Below, piece after piece: positions 45,108 through 53,567 of a stretch of DNA of 64,000 bases. Location of the stretch: positions 1 to 64,000 of the forward strand of contig CALFIU010000129.1 of NCBI GenBank assembly GCA_937877455.1, in the 5' to 3' direction. Source of the stretch: an uncultured Bacteroidales bacterium. GTDB taxonomy: Bacteria > Bacteroidota > Bacteroidia > Bacteroidales > UBA3824. The notes beneath the pieces were generated by a model. The model was not told the DNA's origin. It saw only the letters and a program-made list of their open reading frames with translations, and made no database searches. Position numbers and translations under genes: made by a program. Each line of letters starts with the position of its first letter. Position 1 is the first letter of the stretch.

Positions 45108-45844
45108 AATGTATAGCAATTGACGACGAACCGTTAGCATTAAAACAAATATCGGCGTACATAGAAAAAACATCAGGACTTGAACTCATTGGCAGTTTTG
45201 AGAGTTCGGTAGAAGCATTGAAGTTTTTGGAAAAAAACGACACCGATCTTATGTTTGTTGACATCAATATGCCAAACCTAAACGGCATAGACCTTGTAAA
45301 AAGCCTTAAAAAACCACCGTTGGTAATATTTACCACTGCATACAGCGAATACGCTATGGAAGGTTTTAAAGTTAACGCCGTTGACTATTTGCTTAAACCA
45401 ATAGCCTACGAAGATTTTAGACGCGCCGCCATGAAAGCCGAAAGTTGGCTAAAAGTTAGACCTATTGATAACGACGAAGAATCCAGCGTAAGAGCAAATA
45501 CCAACTTCAAAGGAAATGGCAAATTCATTTTCATAAAATCAGAATACAAGGTAATGCGCATCAATTTCGACAAAGTAAAATACATCGAAAGCATGCGCGA
45601 ATACATCCGTTTTCATATGGAAGATCAAAAACCTATAATGACACTTCTTACGATAAAAGCCATTGAAAACTATCTACCACCAAACCGGTTTATGCGCATA
45701 CACCGATCATTTATTGTCAACCTTGACAAAATAACAATAATAGACAAACAACGAGTGGTTTTTGATGGAAATACTTTTTTGCCCATAAGCGACCAATATA
45801 AAGACAAATTTCAAGAATACCTTGACGACAATTTTGCATTATAA
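45104..45844 (+). CDS. LytTR-family response regulator
   Basis: A 246-residue DNA-binding regulator. The receiver domain (1-120) has DDEP, the phosphoacceptor Asp in LMFVDINMPNLNGIDLV (about residue 53), the Thr/Ala switch FTTAYSEYAMEGF and Lys in LLKPIAYEDF. The LytTR DNA-binding domain is at about 140-245 (FIKSEYKVMRINFDKVKYIESMREYIRFH, RFMRIHRSFIVNLDKI). It pairs with the overlapping kinase gene. Confidence 0.94.
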   Translation: MKCIAIDDEPLALKQISAYIEKTSGLELIGSFESSVEALKFLEKNDTDLMFVDINMPNLNGIDLVKSLKKPPLVIFTTAYSEYAMEGFKVNAVDYLLKPIAYEDFRRAAMKAESWLKVRPIDNDEESSVRANTNFKGNGKFIFIKSEYKVMRINFDKVKYIESMREYIRFHMEDQKPIMTLLTIKAIENYLPPNRFMRIHRSFIVNLDKITIIDKQRVVFDGNTFLPISDQYKDKFQEYLDDNFAL

Positions 45845-46042
45845 TTGGGCTTACTTTGAGAGTAATGCAACAATGTAGTTTAAGACTAACCTCTTTACAC
45901 CACTTCGATTTTTACATTGTGCTTTGCTTTTGGTTACCTCCAATTGAAACCCACTAAAATTATCTGTCGCAACAAACCATTTTACACCGATGGATAATTT
46001 TTTTTTGCCTATTGTACCTTGCGCTAATTTGAAATTATAACT

Positions 46043-46062
46043 GGCGGACACGTAAATCCGCC
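46043..46062. repeat. Small hairpin with GCGGACACGTA core
   Basis: GGCGGA (46043-46048) pairs with TCCGCC (46057-46062). The enclosed word GCGGACACGTA (46044-46054) is the complement of the core of the 33-bp tandem repeats at the window start. Confidence 0.55.
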
Positions 46063-46094
46063 ACCATACAATTTAATTACATTCAATAAATTAG

Positions 46095-46145
46095 ATAAGT
46101 GGGCGTATGGAAGGTAGCAAAATTGCCTTCCATACGCCCACTTAT
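46095..46145. repeat. Perfect 20-bp inverted repeat (long hairpin)
   Basis: Arms 46095-46114 and 46126-46145 are exact complements over 20 bases (ATAAGTGGGC... with GGAAGG at the loop), with an 11-base loop. There is no T-run after it, so it is not a standard terminator. It is far more GC-rich than the surroundings. Confidence 0.9.
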
Positions 46146-46169
46146 AATACCCAACCCAACGTAATGGCG

Positions 46170-46196
46170 AACCTATGAGTCTGCCCGTTCAAATGA
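46170..46196 (-). repeat. Dispersed intergenic repeat, third full copy
   Basis: On the minus strand it reads TCATTTGAACGGGC, then AGACTCATAGGTT, matching in order the copy at 4584-4622 (GGACACATAGGTT) and the copy at 73-101. Confidence 0.6.
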
Positions 46197-46252
46197 AATT
46201 GTCAAAATAAAAAAAAATTATTTGAAAACATACTAAAATAAAAAATATTTCG

Positions 46253-46260
46253 TACTTTTG
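46253..46260 (+). promoter_or_regulatory. Promoter -7 box TACTTTTG driving the structured leader
   Basis: TAnnTTTG match. Transcription would start at about 46266-46268, exactly at the first base pairs of the 5' hairpin, and about 300 bases before the first ATG. Confidence 0.6.
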
Positions 46261-46263
46261 TAT

Positions 46264-46550
46264 GTGGAGAAATAGTGCGCGCGCATTTCTCCGCAAAAAA
46301 TATATTTTTTTTTAACGGAAACGTTATGCTGTTTCGAGGTTTCTGAAACCTGAGAAATTTCAATTGGTCTCGAGTTACAGCATAGCTGATGCCGCGCTGT
46401 AGGGCGCAGGTTTAGCTATTGTTGTAATCTTAGACCAAGGGTTTTTCTCAGGACCTCAGAAACGAGATTACGAAAAGAAGAATTTGCATAGCTGGCCTGC
46501 GTTTCCGCGTATTAATAAGATTAACAAACCTTTCTAAGGCCGCGAAAGGG
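46264..46550 (+). ncRNA. Putative structured RNA or 5' leader with competing folds
   Basis: No ORF. A 5' hairpin (46264-46273 with 46285-46294) is followed by a rod of nested helices: 46316-46323/46500-46507, 46325-46329/46486-46490, 46332-46336/46471-46475, 46339-46346/46456-46463, 46349-46357/46444-46452, 46364-46370/46432-46438, 46374-46379/46423-46428, 46382-46387/46414-46419 and 46394-46397/46404-46407. All are Watson-Crick except one G-U in the seventh. A mutually exclusive fold uses TATGCTGT (46325-46332) with 46377-46384, TCGAG (46334-46338) with 46369-46373, and GTAATCT (46424-46430) with 46465-46471. A last hairpin (46529-46534/46544-46549) lies just before the PPC-protein start. 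This could be a cis-regulatory leader of the gene at 46569 or an independent small RNA of roughly 200 bases. The rod shape recalls 6S RNA, but the identity is not established. Confidence 0.7.
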
Positions 46551-46568
46551 CAAAATTTATAAAAAAAC

Positions 46569-47237
46569 ATGAAAAAATTTTTATTAGCAGCGATGGCATT
46601 TTGCACCATCACAGCAGGAGCTTGGGCACAAGACGAATCTAAAGAAGCTATTGGACAAGCATCAGAGGCAAGTCAAAGTTTTCAATTGGCAGCAAGTCTT
46701 TCAACATACGGTTATGCCAACAAATCTGCATTACCGTTAATCCAAGCAGCCCAAATAGTAAAAGAATCTGGCATGAAAGAAACGCAAGAAAAAACAGAAG
46801 ATTCTGGAGTTGCAAAACAATCAGACCAAAAAAAAGGTGAAATTTCGCTTGACGTTACAAAACTTCTTGCCGATGCAAAAAAATTTGCCGCAGGCGACAA
46901 AACATTACTTGCACTCATCGACAAAGTAAATAGTTCTGCAACAAGAGGTAGTTCAGTGGGCTTAGAATATATCAGACATGACATTCCTGCTAACGGATAT
47001 TCTTGGATAACTCGTACATTCTACGGCAATTCTTTCTGCGAAGCAAACGTAATTGGCGATGGAGACACCGACCTTGACCTTTATATTTATGACGAAAATG
47101 GCAATTTGATTGCTCGCTCTGTAAGTTATTCTGATCGTGAATATGTTTCTTGGCGTCCATCTTGGACTGGTACATTCAAAATTAAAGTTGTAAACAGAGG
47201 TAATGTTTACAACCGCGCTGTTATTGGACACAATTAA
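46569..47237 (+). CDS. Exported protein with C-terminal PPC-like domain
   Basis: A 222-residue secreted protein with signal peptide (about 1-20, ending AWA-Q). Residues about 25-120 are helical, Ala/Lys/Gln/Ser-rich. The last about 85 residues are a bacterial pre-peptidase C-terminal (PPC)-type beta-sandwich (SWITRTFYGNSFCEANVIGDGDTDLDLYIYDENGNLI, WRPSWTGTFKIKVVNRG), with the DTDLDLYIYD signature. PPC domains usually sit next to secreted peptidases and are often removed. Here the domain is free of any protease but precedes three exported CHAT proteases, making it a candidate partner or substrate (inference). The gene is led by the structured RNA and has its own terminator at 47274-47315. Confidence 0.8.
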   Translation: MKKFLLAAMAFCTITAGAWAQDESKEAIGQASEASQSFQLAASLSTYGYANKSALPLIQAAQIVKESGMKETQEKTEDSGVAKQSDQKKGEISLDVTKLLADAKKFAAGDKTLLALIDKVNSSATRGSSVGLEYIRHDIPANGYSWITRTFYGNSFCEANVIGDGDTDLDLYIYDENGNLIARSVSYSDREYVSWRPSWTGTFKIKVVNRGNVYNRAVIGHN

Positions 47238-47271
47238 TCACATCTAATGCTATTTCATAATTAACTAACAA

Positions 47272-47316
47272 CTTCTGCGGAAAAATTTGCAAAATAATTC
47301 TTTCCGCAGATTTTAT
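47272..47316 (+). terminator. Terminator of the PPC-protein gene
   Basis: TCTGCGGAAA (47274-47283) pairs exactly with 47301-47310 (10 bp, 17-base loop), followed by TTTTATT. It separates the PPC gene from the CHAT genes that start 25 bases later. Confidence 0.85.
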
Positions 47317-47340
47317 TAAACATCATTAACACATAGCCAA

Positions 47341-49740
47341 ATGAAAAATTTCCTACTCCTTGTTTTATTAACAACTTTTTATAATATTTGTATTGGTCAA
47401 AATTTTCAAAATTATTACAATGCTGGCAACGAATGTCAAAAAAAAGGTCAATATCAAAAGGCAATTGATTTTTATAAAAAAGCTGAGAAAAAAACTTCTA
47501 AAGCATACGAAAGGAATAGGGTTTATAAAGCATTGGCAGATAGCTATAAAGAAATTTCGGATTATGTTCACGCCACCGATTATTACGAAAAACTTTTAAA
47601 AATTTACAATCAAGAAAACCAAAAGAAAATATTGCTAAACCTTAGCGATTTATGGATTCTTACCGGGCAATATCAAAAAGTGATAGACAATCTTAAAGAT
47701 ATGCAAAACTCTCCCGACGAAACCGTAAGACTTACAAATCTATCTGCCGCATATTCAAAATTGGGCAAACCCAACGAGGCTCTTATTCTACTCGACAACG
47801 TTCTTAAAGACAAAACCTCTCCCAATTACAAAATTGCATTACAAAACAAAGGCTACATACTTTGGCAACAAAAAAATTATGCAGAAGCCGAAAAACTACT
47901 CGAAAAAGCAATAATTCTATACAATCAAGACGACCCAAACAAATATATCTGCATGGGCAATTTTGCCAAGGTTAAAGCTGGGTTAAAGAAATATGAACAG
48001 GCCTTAGAAACAATAAACGAGGCAATAGACTGGCAAGAAAACAAATTTGGCAACAAACATCAAGACTACATAAACTCAATTCGCAAAAGAGCAGAAATAG
48101 TGTTTGAATCGGGTCAAACTGGCGATGCTACGGAATTGTTTTTTCAATATTTTTTCCTTCAAAGGAATTATATAACCCAAAACTTTGCGTTTATGACCGA
48201 ACAAGAACGCCTAAACTTTTGGCATAGTCAAAAACCTCTTATAGAAGAATGTTACCTCATTGGTAATAATGATCCTGAATTTCTGTTCGATGTTGCTGTT
48301 TTTTCAAAATCTATACTTACATCTGCCAACAGAAACTTTTATATGCAGATGAGTAACAACAAAAATCTATCAGAAAAATACGATTCTCTTATCGAAATGA
48401 GAGCAAAAACTTTAATTACAACAGGCGAAGAACGTAAGGAAATAGAAGATAACATACGATACATCGAAAAACAACTAATGGAAAGCCTACCCGACTTTGG
48501 CAATTACATAAATAGTTTGCAAATAAAAGGTGGACACATTCGTAAAACCATAGGAGAAAACGATGCCGCAGTTGAATTTATATATTATTCCAAAAACGAC
48601 ACAATGCACTACGCAGCTATTGTATTACAAGGTGGCAACACAAAATTTGTCCCACTATTTAGCGAGCAAGAAATTGAAACTCTTGAAGTTGGAGATGGAT
48701 ATGCAACTGTTAGAGAATGTATAAATGAACCCGGAAATCCGTTTGTACAACATAAAAATGTTTTATACAGAGATACCTTACTCGGCAGCAAAATTTGGGA
48801 CGAAATTGTAAAAGACATTCCCCAAAACGCAAATGTCTATTTCTGTCCCGACGGCATTTTTCATCAACTCGCCATCGAATACCTTTGTTTTTCTCGCAAA
48901 GATCTCAATTTTTTTAGGCTATCGTCAATGAGAACGTTAATTGAAAAGAAAAATCAACAAGATTACAATTCAATATTATACATTGGTAGCCTCAATTATA
49001 ATGTTTCGACGTCCGTAGGACAAGCCAAAAACAACGAACCAGATCGTTCGGGATGCGAAATGCTTCGCAAAAACGGCATAATAGTACCATACTCTTTTCT
49101 TAGCAACTCAATTTACGAAATATATAATGCTCGTAATACATTTAAGGCACAAAAAACCAAGGTGTTGATACGCAATCAAGCAAGCGAAGAAGTTGTAAAA
49201 AAAGAATTACCACAATACAAAACCGTTATTATTTCCACTCATGGCTACAACCATTCTGACATAGAAATAAAAAAAGATTGTAATTTAGCCGACAATATTT
49301 ATGCCGATAGCATTATGTCGATGTGTGGCATTGCACTTTCGGGCGTTAACGTATATTCTATGGACGACAGCACCAATCGACACCTCAACGATGGACTTCT
49401 CACCGCACTCGAAATGAGTAGGCTCGACCTTAGCGGTGTGGATTTTATGATTTTTTCGGCTTGTCAAACCAACTTAGGAGCAGTTAATCGTGACGGCGTA
49501 TTTAACATTCCTCGTGGATTAAAACAAGCTGGCGTTAATTCAATGATGGTAACTCTTTGGCAAATAAACGACAAATCGGCAGAAAAAATAATGACAGAGT
49601 TTTTTAAAAACCTAAAACAAGGGAAAAATAAATGCGAAGCTCTAAAATTGGCAAAAGACTTCGTTATGAAAAAAAATATTGATAATTTTGACACACCATA
49701 TCATTTATGTCCATACATAATAATTGACGGAATAAACTAA
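47341..49740 (+). CDS. Exported TPR-CHAT caspase-like protease, copy A
   Basis: A 799-residue protein with signal peptide (about 1-20, ending CIG-Q), then about seven TPR helices pairs (about 25-270; e.g. GQYQKAIDFYKKAEK, PNEALILLDNVLK) and a helical bridge. The C-terminal CHAT domain is at about 510-799. The caspase-like dyad is intact: His634 in ISTHGY and Cys708 in FSACQTNLG. CHAT (caspase HetF-associated with TPRs) proteases cleave after activation through their TPR region. The export signal puts this one in the periplasm or at the surface. It is closely similar throughout to the next gene (tandem duplication) and six bases from it. Its C-terminus (HLCPYIIIDG) differs from the usual W-A-A-F ending. 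Confidence 0.88.
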   Translation: MKNFLLLVLLTTFYNICIGQNFQNYYNAGNECQKKGQYQKAIDFYKKAEKKTSKAYERNRVYKALADSYKEISDYVHATDYYEKLLKIYNQENQKKILLNLSDLWILTGQYQKVIDNLKDMQNSPDETVRLTNLSAAYSKLGKPNEALILLDNVLKDKTSPNYKIALQNKGYILWQQKNYAEAEKLLEKAIILYNQDDPNKYICMGNFAKVKAGLKKYEQALETINEAIDWQENKFGNKHQDYINSIRKRAEIVFESGQTGDATELFFQYFFLQRNYITQNFAFMTEQERLNFWHSQKPLIEECYLIGNNDPEFLFDVAVFSKSILTSANRNFYMQMSNNKNLSEKYDSLIEMRAKTLITTGEERKEIEDNIRYIEKQLMESLPDFGNYINSLQIKGGHIRKTIGENDAAVEFIYYSKNDTMHYAAIVLQGGNTKFVPLFSEQEIETLEVGDGYATVRECINEPGNPFVQHKNVLYRDTLLGSKIWDEIVKDIPQNANVYFCPDGIFHQLAIEYLCFSRKDLNFFRLSSMRTLIEKKNQQDYNSILYIGSLNYNVSTSVGQAKNNEPDRSGCEMLRKNGIIVPYSFLSNSIYEIYNARNTFKAQKTKVLIRNQASEEVVKKELPQYKTVIISTHGYNHSDIEIKKDCNLADNIYADSIMSMCGIALSGVNVYSMDDSTNRHLNDGLLTALEMSRLDLSGVDFMIFSACQTNLGAVNRDGVFNIPRGLKQAGVNSMMVTLWQINDKSAEKIMTEFFKNLKQGKNKCEALKLAKDFVMKKNIDNFDTPYHLCPYIIIDGIN

Positions 49741-49746
49741 TTGTAA

Positions 49747-52218
49747 ATGAAAAAATTATTAGTCATATTTATATTTTTTCAATTCATCTCCATCAACAGT
49801 TTTTCGCAAAGCAACTTTCAAACGCTGTTAAAAAATGGACAAGATGCCGAACATGCCAAACTTTATTTTAAAGCAATTAGCATTTACAAACGTGCAGAAA
49901 ACCAAGCAACAAAAACATTTGAGAAAAACAGAGTTTACAAAGCATTGGCTCGCAACTATATTTCTATTTCAGAATACAGCAAGGCATTGGAATATTACAA
50001 CAAACTCCTAAACACAACCAATGGACAGACACGTAAGGCAATTATTCTAAACATAAGCGACATACAAATATTATTGGGGCAATATCAAAATGCAATAGAT
50101 AATCTTATCGGAATGAATGATGCTCCCGACGAAACTATTAGGCTCAACAACCTTGCTGCAGCATATTCAAGACTTGGCAAATTTAACGAAGCAATAGTAA
50201 TATTAGACTCTGCTCTCAACAAAAATACAACATCAAACCACAAAATAGCACTTCAAAACAAAGGCTACATATTTTGGCAAATGGGCAAGGTTGAAAAAGC
50301 AGATAGTACGTTGCAAGCTGCCATCAAACTTTTCGACCTTAACGATGCAAAAAGATACATTTGCCTTGCAAACTTGGCAGTAGTACAAGCAGAAAAAAAA
50401 GATTATACACAAGCAATCAAAAACATTGACGAATCAATAGATTGGCAAAAGAAAAAACTCGGTGAAAAACATTTTGACTATATAACTTCTCTAAGAAAAA
50501 AAGCTCAAATATTACTTACATTCAAAAAAACTGGCGATGCAACAAAACAATTTAAGATATATTTCGATAAAGAACGCCAATATATTGCCGAAAACTTTGC
50601 ATACATGTCGGAAAACGAAAGACTAAACTTTTGGTTCTCTCAAAAACCACTTGTAGAACAATGTTTTGCAACCGAAAATACAAATCCTAACTTTTTATTT
50701 GATGTGGCAGTTTTTTCAAAATCGTTACTTGTTCAAGCCAATAGAAATTTTGAAAAACTAACATCAACAAACAAAAACCTATCGGAAATATACCAAAAAA
50801 TTCTACAAAAAAAATCAACAGCATATACCGTTGACATTAATTCACAAAAAGAAATTTGGCAAGAGATAGAAACAATGGAAAAGCAACTTTCTGAAAAATT
50901 ACCAAGTTTTAAATCTTTTGTTAATGATATAAAAACCAACTCTAACGACATAAGAAAAAAAATAAAAAATAACGAATTTGTTTTAGAATTTATTCGTTAC
51001 AACAAAGATAACCAAACAAAATATGCTGCATTGTTAATGCCCAAAATAGGTGATGTAAAATTTATTCCATTATTTACTACCGACGAAATAGAAAATTTTA
51101 AAGTAGGCAAACAAAATTTTACAGTAAATAGTTGCATAATATCGTTGAATCGTGAATCAAAAAATCAACTATATTCCGACACTATTCTTTCGCGAAAAAT
51201 ATGGAACAACATAACCAAAAATATTCCACAAAATTCAAATATATATTTTAGTCCAGAAGGAATTTTTCACAACCTTGCAATTGAATATATATGTTTCGAT
51301 AGACCTGACCTAAAACTTTTTAGGCTATCATCATCACGCGTATTATGTAACCGCACAACATCAAACGCAAAATCAGCCTTGCTCGTCGGTGGCCTCGACT
51401 ACAACGACACCTCATCGGTAATTCGCCACACAGATACAATACCCAACCGACTCGGCAGCACAATACTTTGGAACAGCGGACATTCAATACTTTGGAATTA
51501 TCTTAGCAACTCCATAGTAGAAATAGACTCGATTTACAACGTATTGAAAAACAATGTTAAAAACCCAATAAAAATAATTAAGGGCTACGGGACAGAAGAC
51601 TATGTAAAAACCAACCTACCCAAAGCCGACATGGCTCTAATATCTACCCACGGATATTCGTTAGGCATTATGGACACTGATAACAACAAGCAAATAAACA
51701 ACAACTCAATAGATTCAACCATGCTTTTATGTGGATTGGTATGCTCTGGTGCCAACATCACATCCAAACAATATTATAGCAATAATTTTTTGGAAGATGG
51801 CTACCTTACCGCCTTAGAAATAAGCGAACTCAATCTTTCCAAGTTGGACTTAGCGGTGCTGTCGGCATGCCAAACGGGAATTGGGATGGCTGCACCCGAC
51901 GGACCATCGGGTATTCCAAGAGGACTTAAAAAAGCTGGTACAAATTCCATTGTTGTATCACTTTGGGATGTAGATGACCTCGCGACAAGGATTCTTATGA
52001 CACATTTTTTTTATTTTTACAACCAAGGCAAAACAAAATACGAATCATTAAAATTAGCGCAAGAAAAAGTTCGCACATTCAACGAAAAAATAAAAATAAA
52101 AACATCACAATTTTCTCAAAGCATAATGGCAAACATAACAACAGAGCGCGAAATCGTTGTAGATTATTTAGATAAACCATACTTTTGGGCAGCATTTATA
52201 CTCATTGACGGAATTTAA
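49747..52218 (+). CDS. Exported TPR-CHAT caspase-like protease, copy B
   Basis: An 823-residue paralogue of the preceding protein, collinear along its whole length. Signal peptide about 1-21 (ending SFS-Q), TPRs about 25-270 (AKLYFKAISIYKRAEN, GKFNEAIVILDSALN), helical bridge, and CHAT domain about 500-823. His635 (ISTHGYS) and Cys708 (LSACQTGIG) form the dyad. It ends in PYFWAAFILIDG, the typical CHAT end. An insertion before that end (about 760-790, rich in Lys/Gln/Thr) is absent from copy A. The position 6 bases after A and 22 before the next gene supports cotranscription. Confidence 0.88.
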   Translation: MKKLLVIFIFFQFISINSFSQSNFQTLLKNGQDAEHAKLYFKAISIYKRAENQATKTFEKNRVYKALARNYISISEYSKALEYYNKLLNTTNGQTRKAIILNISDIQILLGQYQNAIDNLIGMNDAPDETIRLNNLAAAYSRLGKFNEAIVILDSALNKNTTSNHKIALQNKGYIFWQMGKVEKADSTLQAAIKLFDLNDAKRYICLANLAVVQAEKKDYTQAIKNIDESIDWQKKKLGEKHFDYITSLRKKAQILLTFKKTGDATKQFKIYFDKERQYIAENFAYMSENERLNFWFSQKPLVEQCFATENTNPNFLFDVAVFSKSLLVQANRNFEKLTSTNKNLSEIYQKILQKKSTAYTVDINSQKEIWQEIETMEKQLSEKLPSFKSFVNDIKTNSNDIRKKIKNNEFVLEFIRYNKDNQTKYAALLMPKIGDVKFIPLFTTDEIENFKVGKQNFTVNSCIISLNRESKNQLYSDTILSRKIWNNITKNIPQNSNIYFSPEGIFHNLAIEYICFDRPDLKLFRLSSSRVLCNRTTSNAKSALLVGGLDYNDTSSVIRHTDTIPNRLGSTILWNSGHSILWNYLSNSIVEIDSIYNVLKNNVKNPIKIIKGYGTEDYVKTNLPKADMALISTHGYSLGIMDTDNNKQINNNSIDSTMLLCGLVCSGANITSKQYYSNNFLEDGYLTALEISELNLSKLDLAVLSACQTGIGMAAPDGPSGIPRGLKKAGTNSIVVSLWDVDDLATRILMTHFFYFYNQGKTKYESLKLAQEKVRTFNEKIKIKTSQFSQSIMANITTEREIVVDYLDKPYFWAAFILIDGI

Positions 52219-52240
52219 ACAACTATAAAACATTATAAAA

Positions 52241-53506
52241 ATGAAAAAAATAACAACAACAATATCAGCAATTTTTCTTTGTATTGGTTTAAATGCTCAG
52301 AAAATAGACCGACAAGCAGATGTAGAAATTAATTTCTATCCCTCCAACGTAGAAAAATACGAAGTAAAAGTCATCAACAGCCCAAACATAACAAAAAAAA
52401 TATCTGCAAAATATCAACAACAAGCCGAAGCATTGGCTTCAGAAAATAGAGGTGCTTTTTTTAGTGGACTGCTCTCCATAACAGAAACAGCAGCATTCGG
52501 TGTTCTCGGACAAAGCACATCAACACTTGCATCGGCAACCTTTTCTACCATAACCTCCGCCATTAAAAACAAAAAACAAAACTGGCAAAACGCTGTAAAA
52601 AAAGAAAGTTCTTTTGAAAAAAAATTATTGATGATAGAAAACATCGACGATTTTTACACCACCATTTCCGATGCTGGCGCACTCGATCCATGCGGTATGG
52701 CATTCAACGGATTATCTTGCCTACAAAAACGCGGGCAAGACACTGTATTATTCATTTCTTGCAGCCTCGACACCTCAGATATTTCTGTGGCACGCATATT
52801 AAAACACTCTAAATTTGAACTTAAATTAGATACACTAACATTCAATCCCACGCTCTGCAACTTACCTAACGATAGTTCAAGAACATTTGCCGAACGAAAA
52901 CCATATTCTTTTGATGACAGAGGAAACATTTCTCTATCAATAAAAATAGAGTTCTCGTCATCATGGATTAACCAAGCCATACAAATACACAAAGACGTAA
53001 AACTTGGAGAATTTACTTCCAACATATCCATAAGCAAAAATACACTCGAACAAGATGGCATTTTTAGATTTATACGCGGCAAAAATTTAAAATCCGAAAA
53101 TTGTAGCATAACAGGCGATTGTTTTATTATTCCTCGCTCATACATAGGTGTACGCGATACTCACGGAATTTATCACGATGCGTGGGGTACGGGACAATAC
53201 AAAGTGGCAATAACACTAAAAGAATTGTGCGGAGTTTCACAAGAATTTGCAAAAAATTGGAAAGACGATTGGAAAGACCGTCCTAAACAATCAACAATAA
53301 AACAAGACTTGTCCAACACTATAAAACAAACATGGAGCAAAAATTCAAACACATGGATATGCTCTTTTACTCAAGCTCCAATGACCTACACTAAACAACA
53401 AGTAATGAGCGCATTAGGAATAAACACGCAAAATACAACAATTCAACAACAGGGGCAGCAAAATCAACAGCAAAATCAAGACAAAAAAATGCCAGATATG
53501 AAATAA
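52241..53506 (+). CDS. Exported protein of unknown family within the CHAT locus
   Basis: A 421-residue secreted protein (signal peptide about 1-18, ending LNA-Q) that I do not recognise. Visible parts: a short beta region (VEINFYPSNVEKYEVKVINSP), a Gly/Ala/Ser/Thr-rich, hydrophobic stretch at about residues 72-108 (GAFFSGLLSITETAAFGVLG, then ASATFSTITSAI) that could be membrane-active, a central domain with several cysteines, and a Gln/Asn-rich C-terminal tail ending in KKMPDMK. It sits between CHAT copies B and C with short gaps (22 and 61 bases). By position it is a candidate partner or target of the proteases, but nothing in the sequence proves this. Confidence 0.6.
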   Translation: MKKITTTISAIFLCIGLNAQKIDRQADVEINFYPSNVEKYEVKVINSPNITKKISAKYQQQAEALASENRGAFFSGLLSITETAAFGVLGQSTSTLASATFSTITSAIKNKKQNWQNAVKKESSFEKKLLMIENIDDFYTTISDAGALDPCGMAFNGLSCLQKRGQDTVLFISCSLDTSDISVARILKHSKFELKLDTLTFNPTLCNLPNDSSRTFAERKPYSFDDRGNISLSIKIEFSSSWINQAIQIHKDVKLGEFTSNISISKNTLEQDGIFRFIRGKNLKSENCSITGDCFIIPRSYIGVRDTHGIYHDAWGTGQYKVAITLKELCGVSQEFAKNWKDDWKDRPKQSTIKQDLSNTIKQTWSKNSNTWICSFTQAPMTYTKQQVMSALGINTQNTTIQQQGQQNQQQNQDKKMPDMK

Positions 53507-53567
53507 CAACAGCCTCAAAAATAACACACAAACGCCTTAACACGTAAAAAGTTAACATCCAAAAATC

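Larger units (their letters stand above)
45845..46252. other. Repeat-rich non-coding stretch before the structured RNA
   Basis: About 400 bases without a convincing gene. It contains a six-base-stem hairpin at 46043-46062 carrying the GCGGACACGTA word, a perfect 20-bp hairpin at 46095-46145 and the fourth site of the dispersed repeat at 46170-46196. A 66-codon minus-strand frame at 45851-46051 has no recognisable features. Confidence 0.6.

Noticed and set aside
45851..46051. 66-codon minus-strand reading frame between the LytTR gene and the structured RNA
   Set aside because: No recognisable domain, signal or start signal, and it lies within a repeat-rich non-coding gap. It could be a decayed gene fragment, but I cannot support it.
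46264..46568. Retron or DGR-type non-coding RNA
   Set aside because: No reverse transcriptase gene is present anywhere in the window.
46264..46568. Assignment of the structured RNA as 6S RNA
   Set aside because: The overall rod shape fits, but the typical central bubble is not evident and the helices sit in front of a gene. Without a covariance-model hit the name would be a guess.
52241..53506. Bacterial gasdermin next to CHAT proteases
   Set aside because: Only the layout is reminiscent. The protein is exported, longer than bacterial gasdermins and shows no gasdermin-like sequence.
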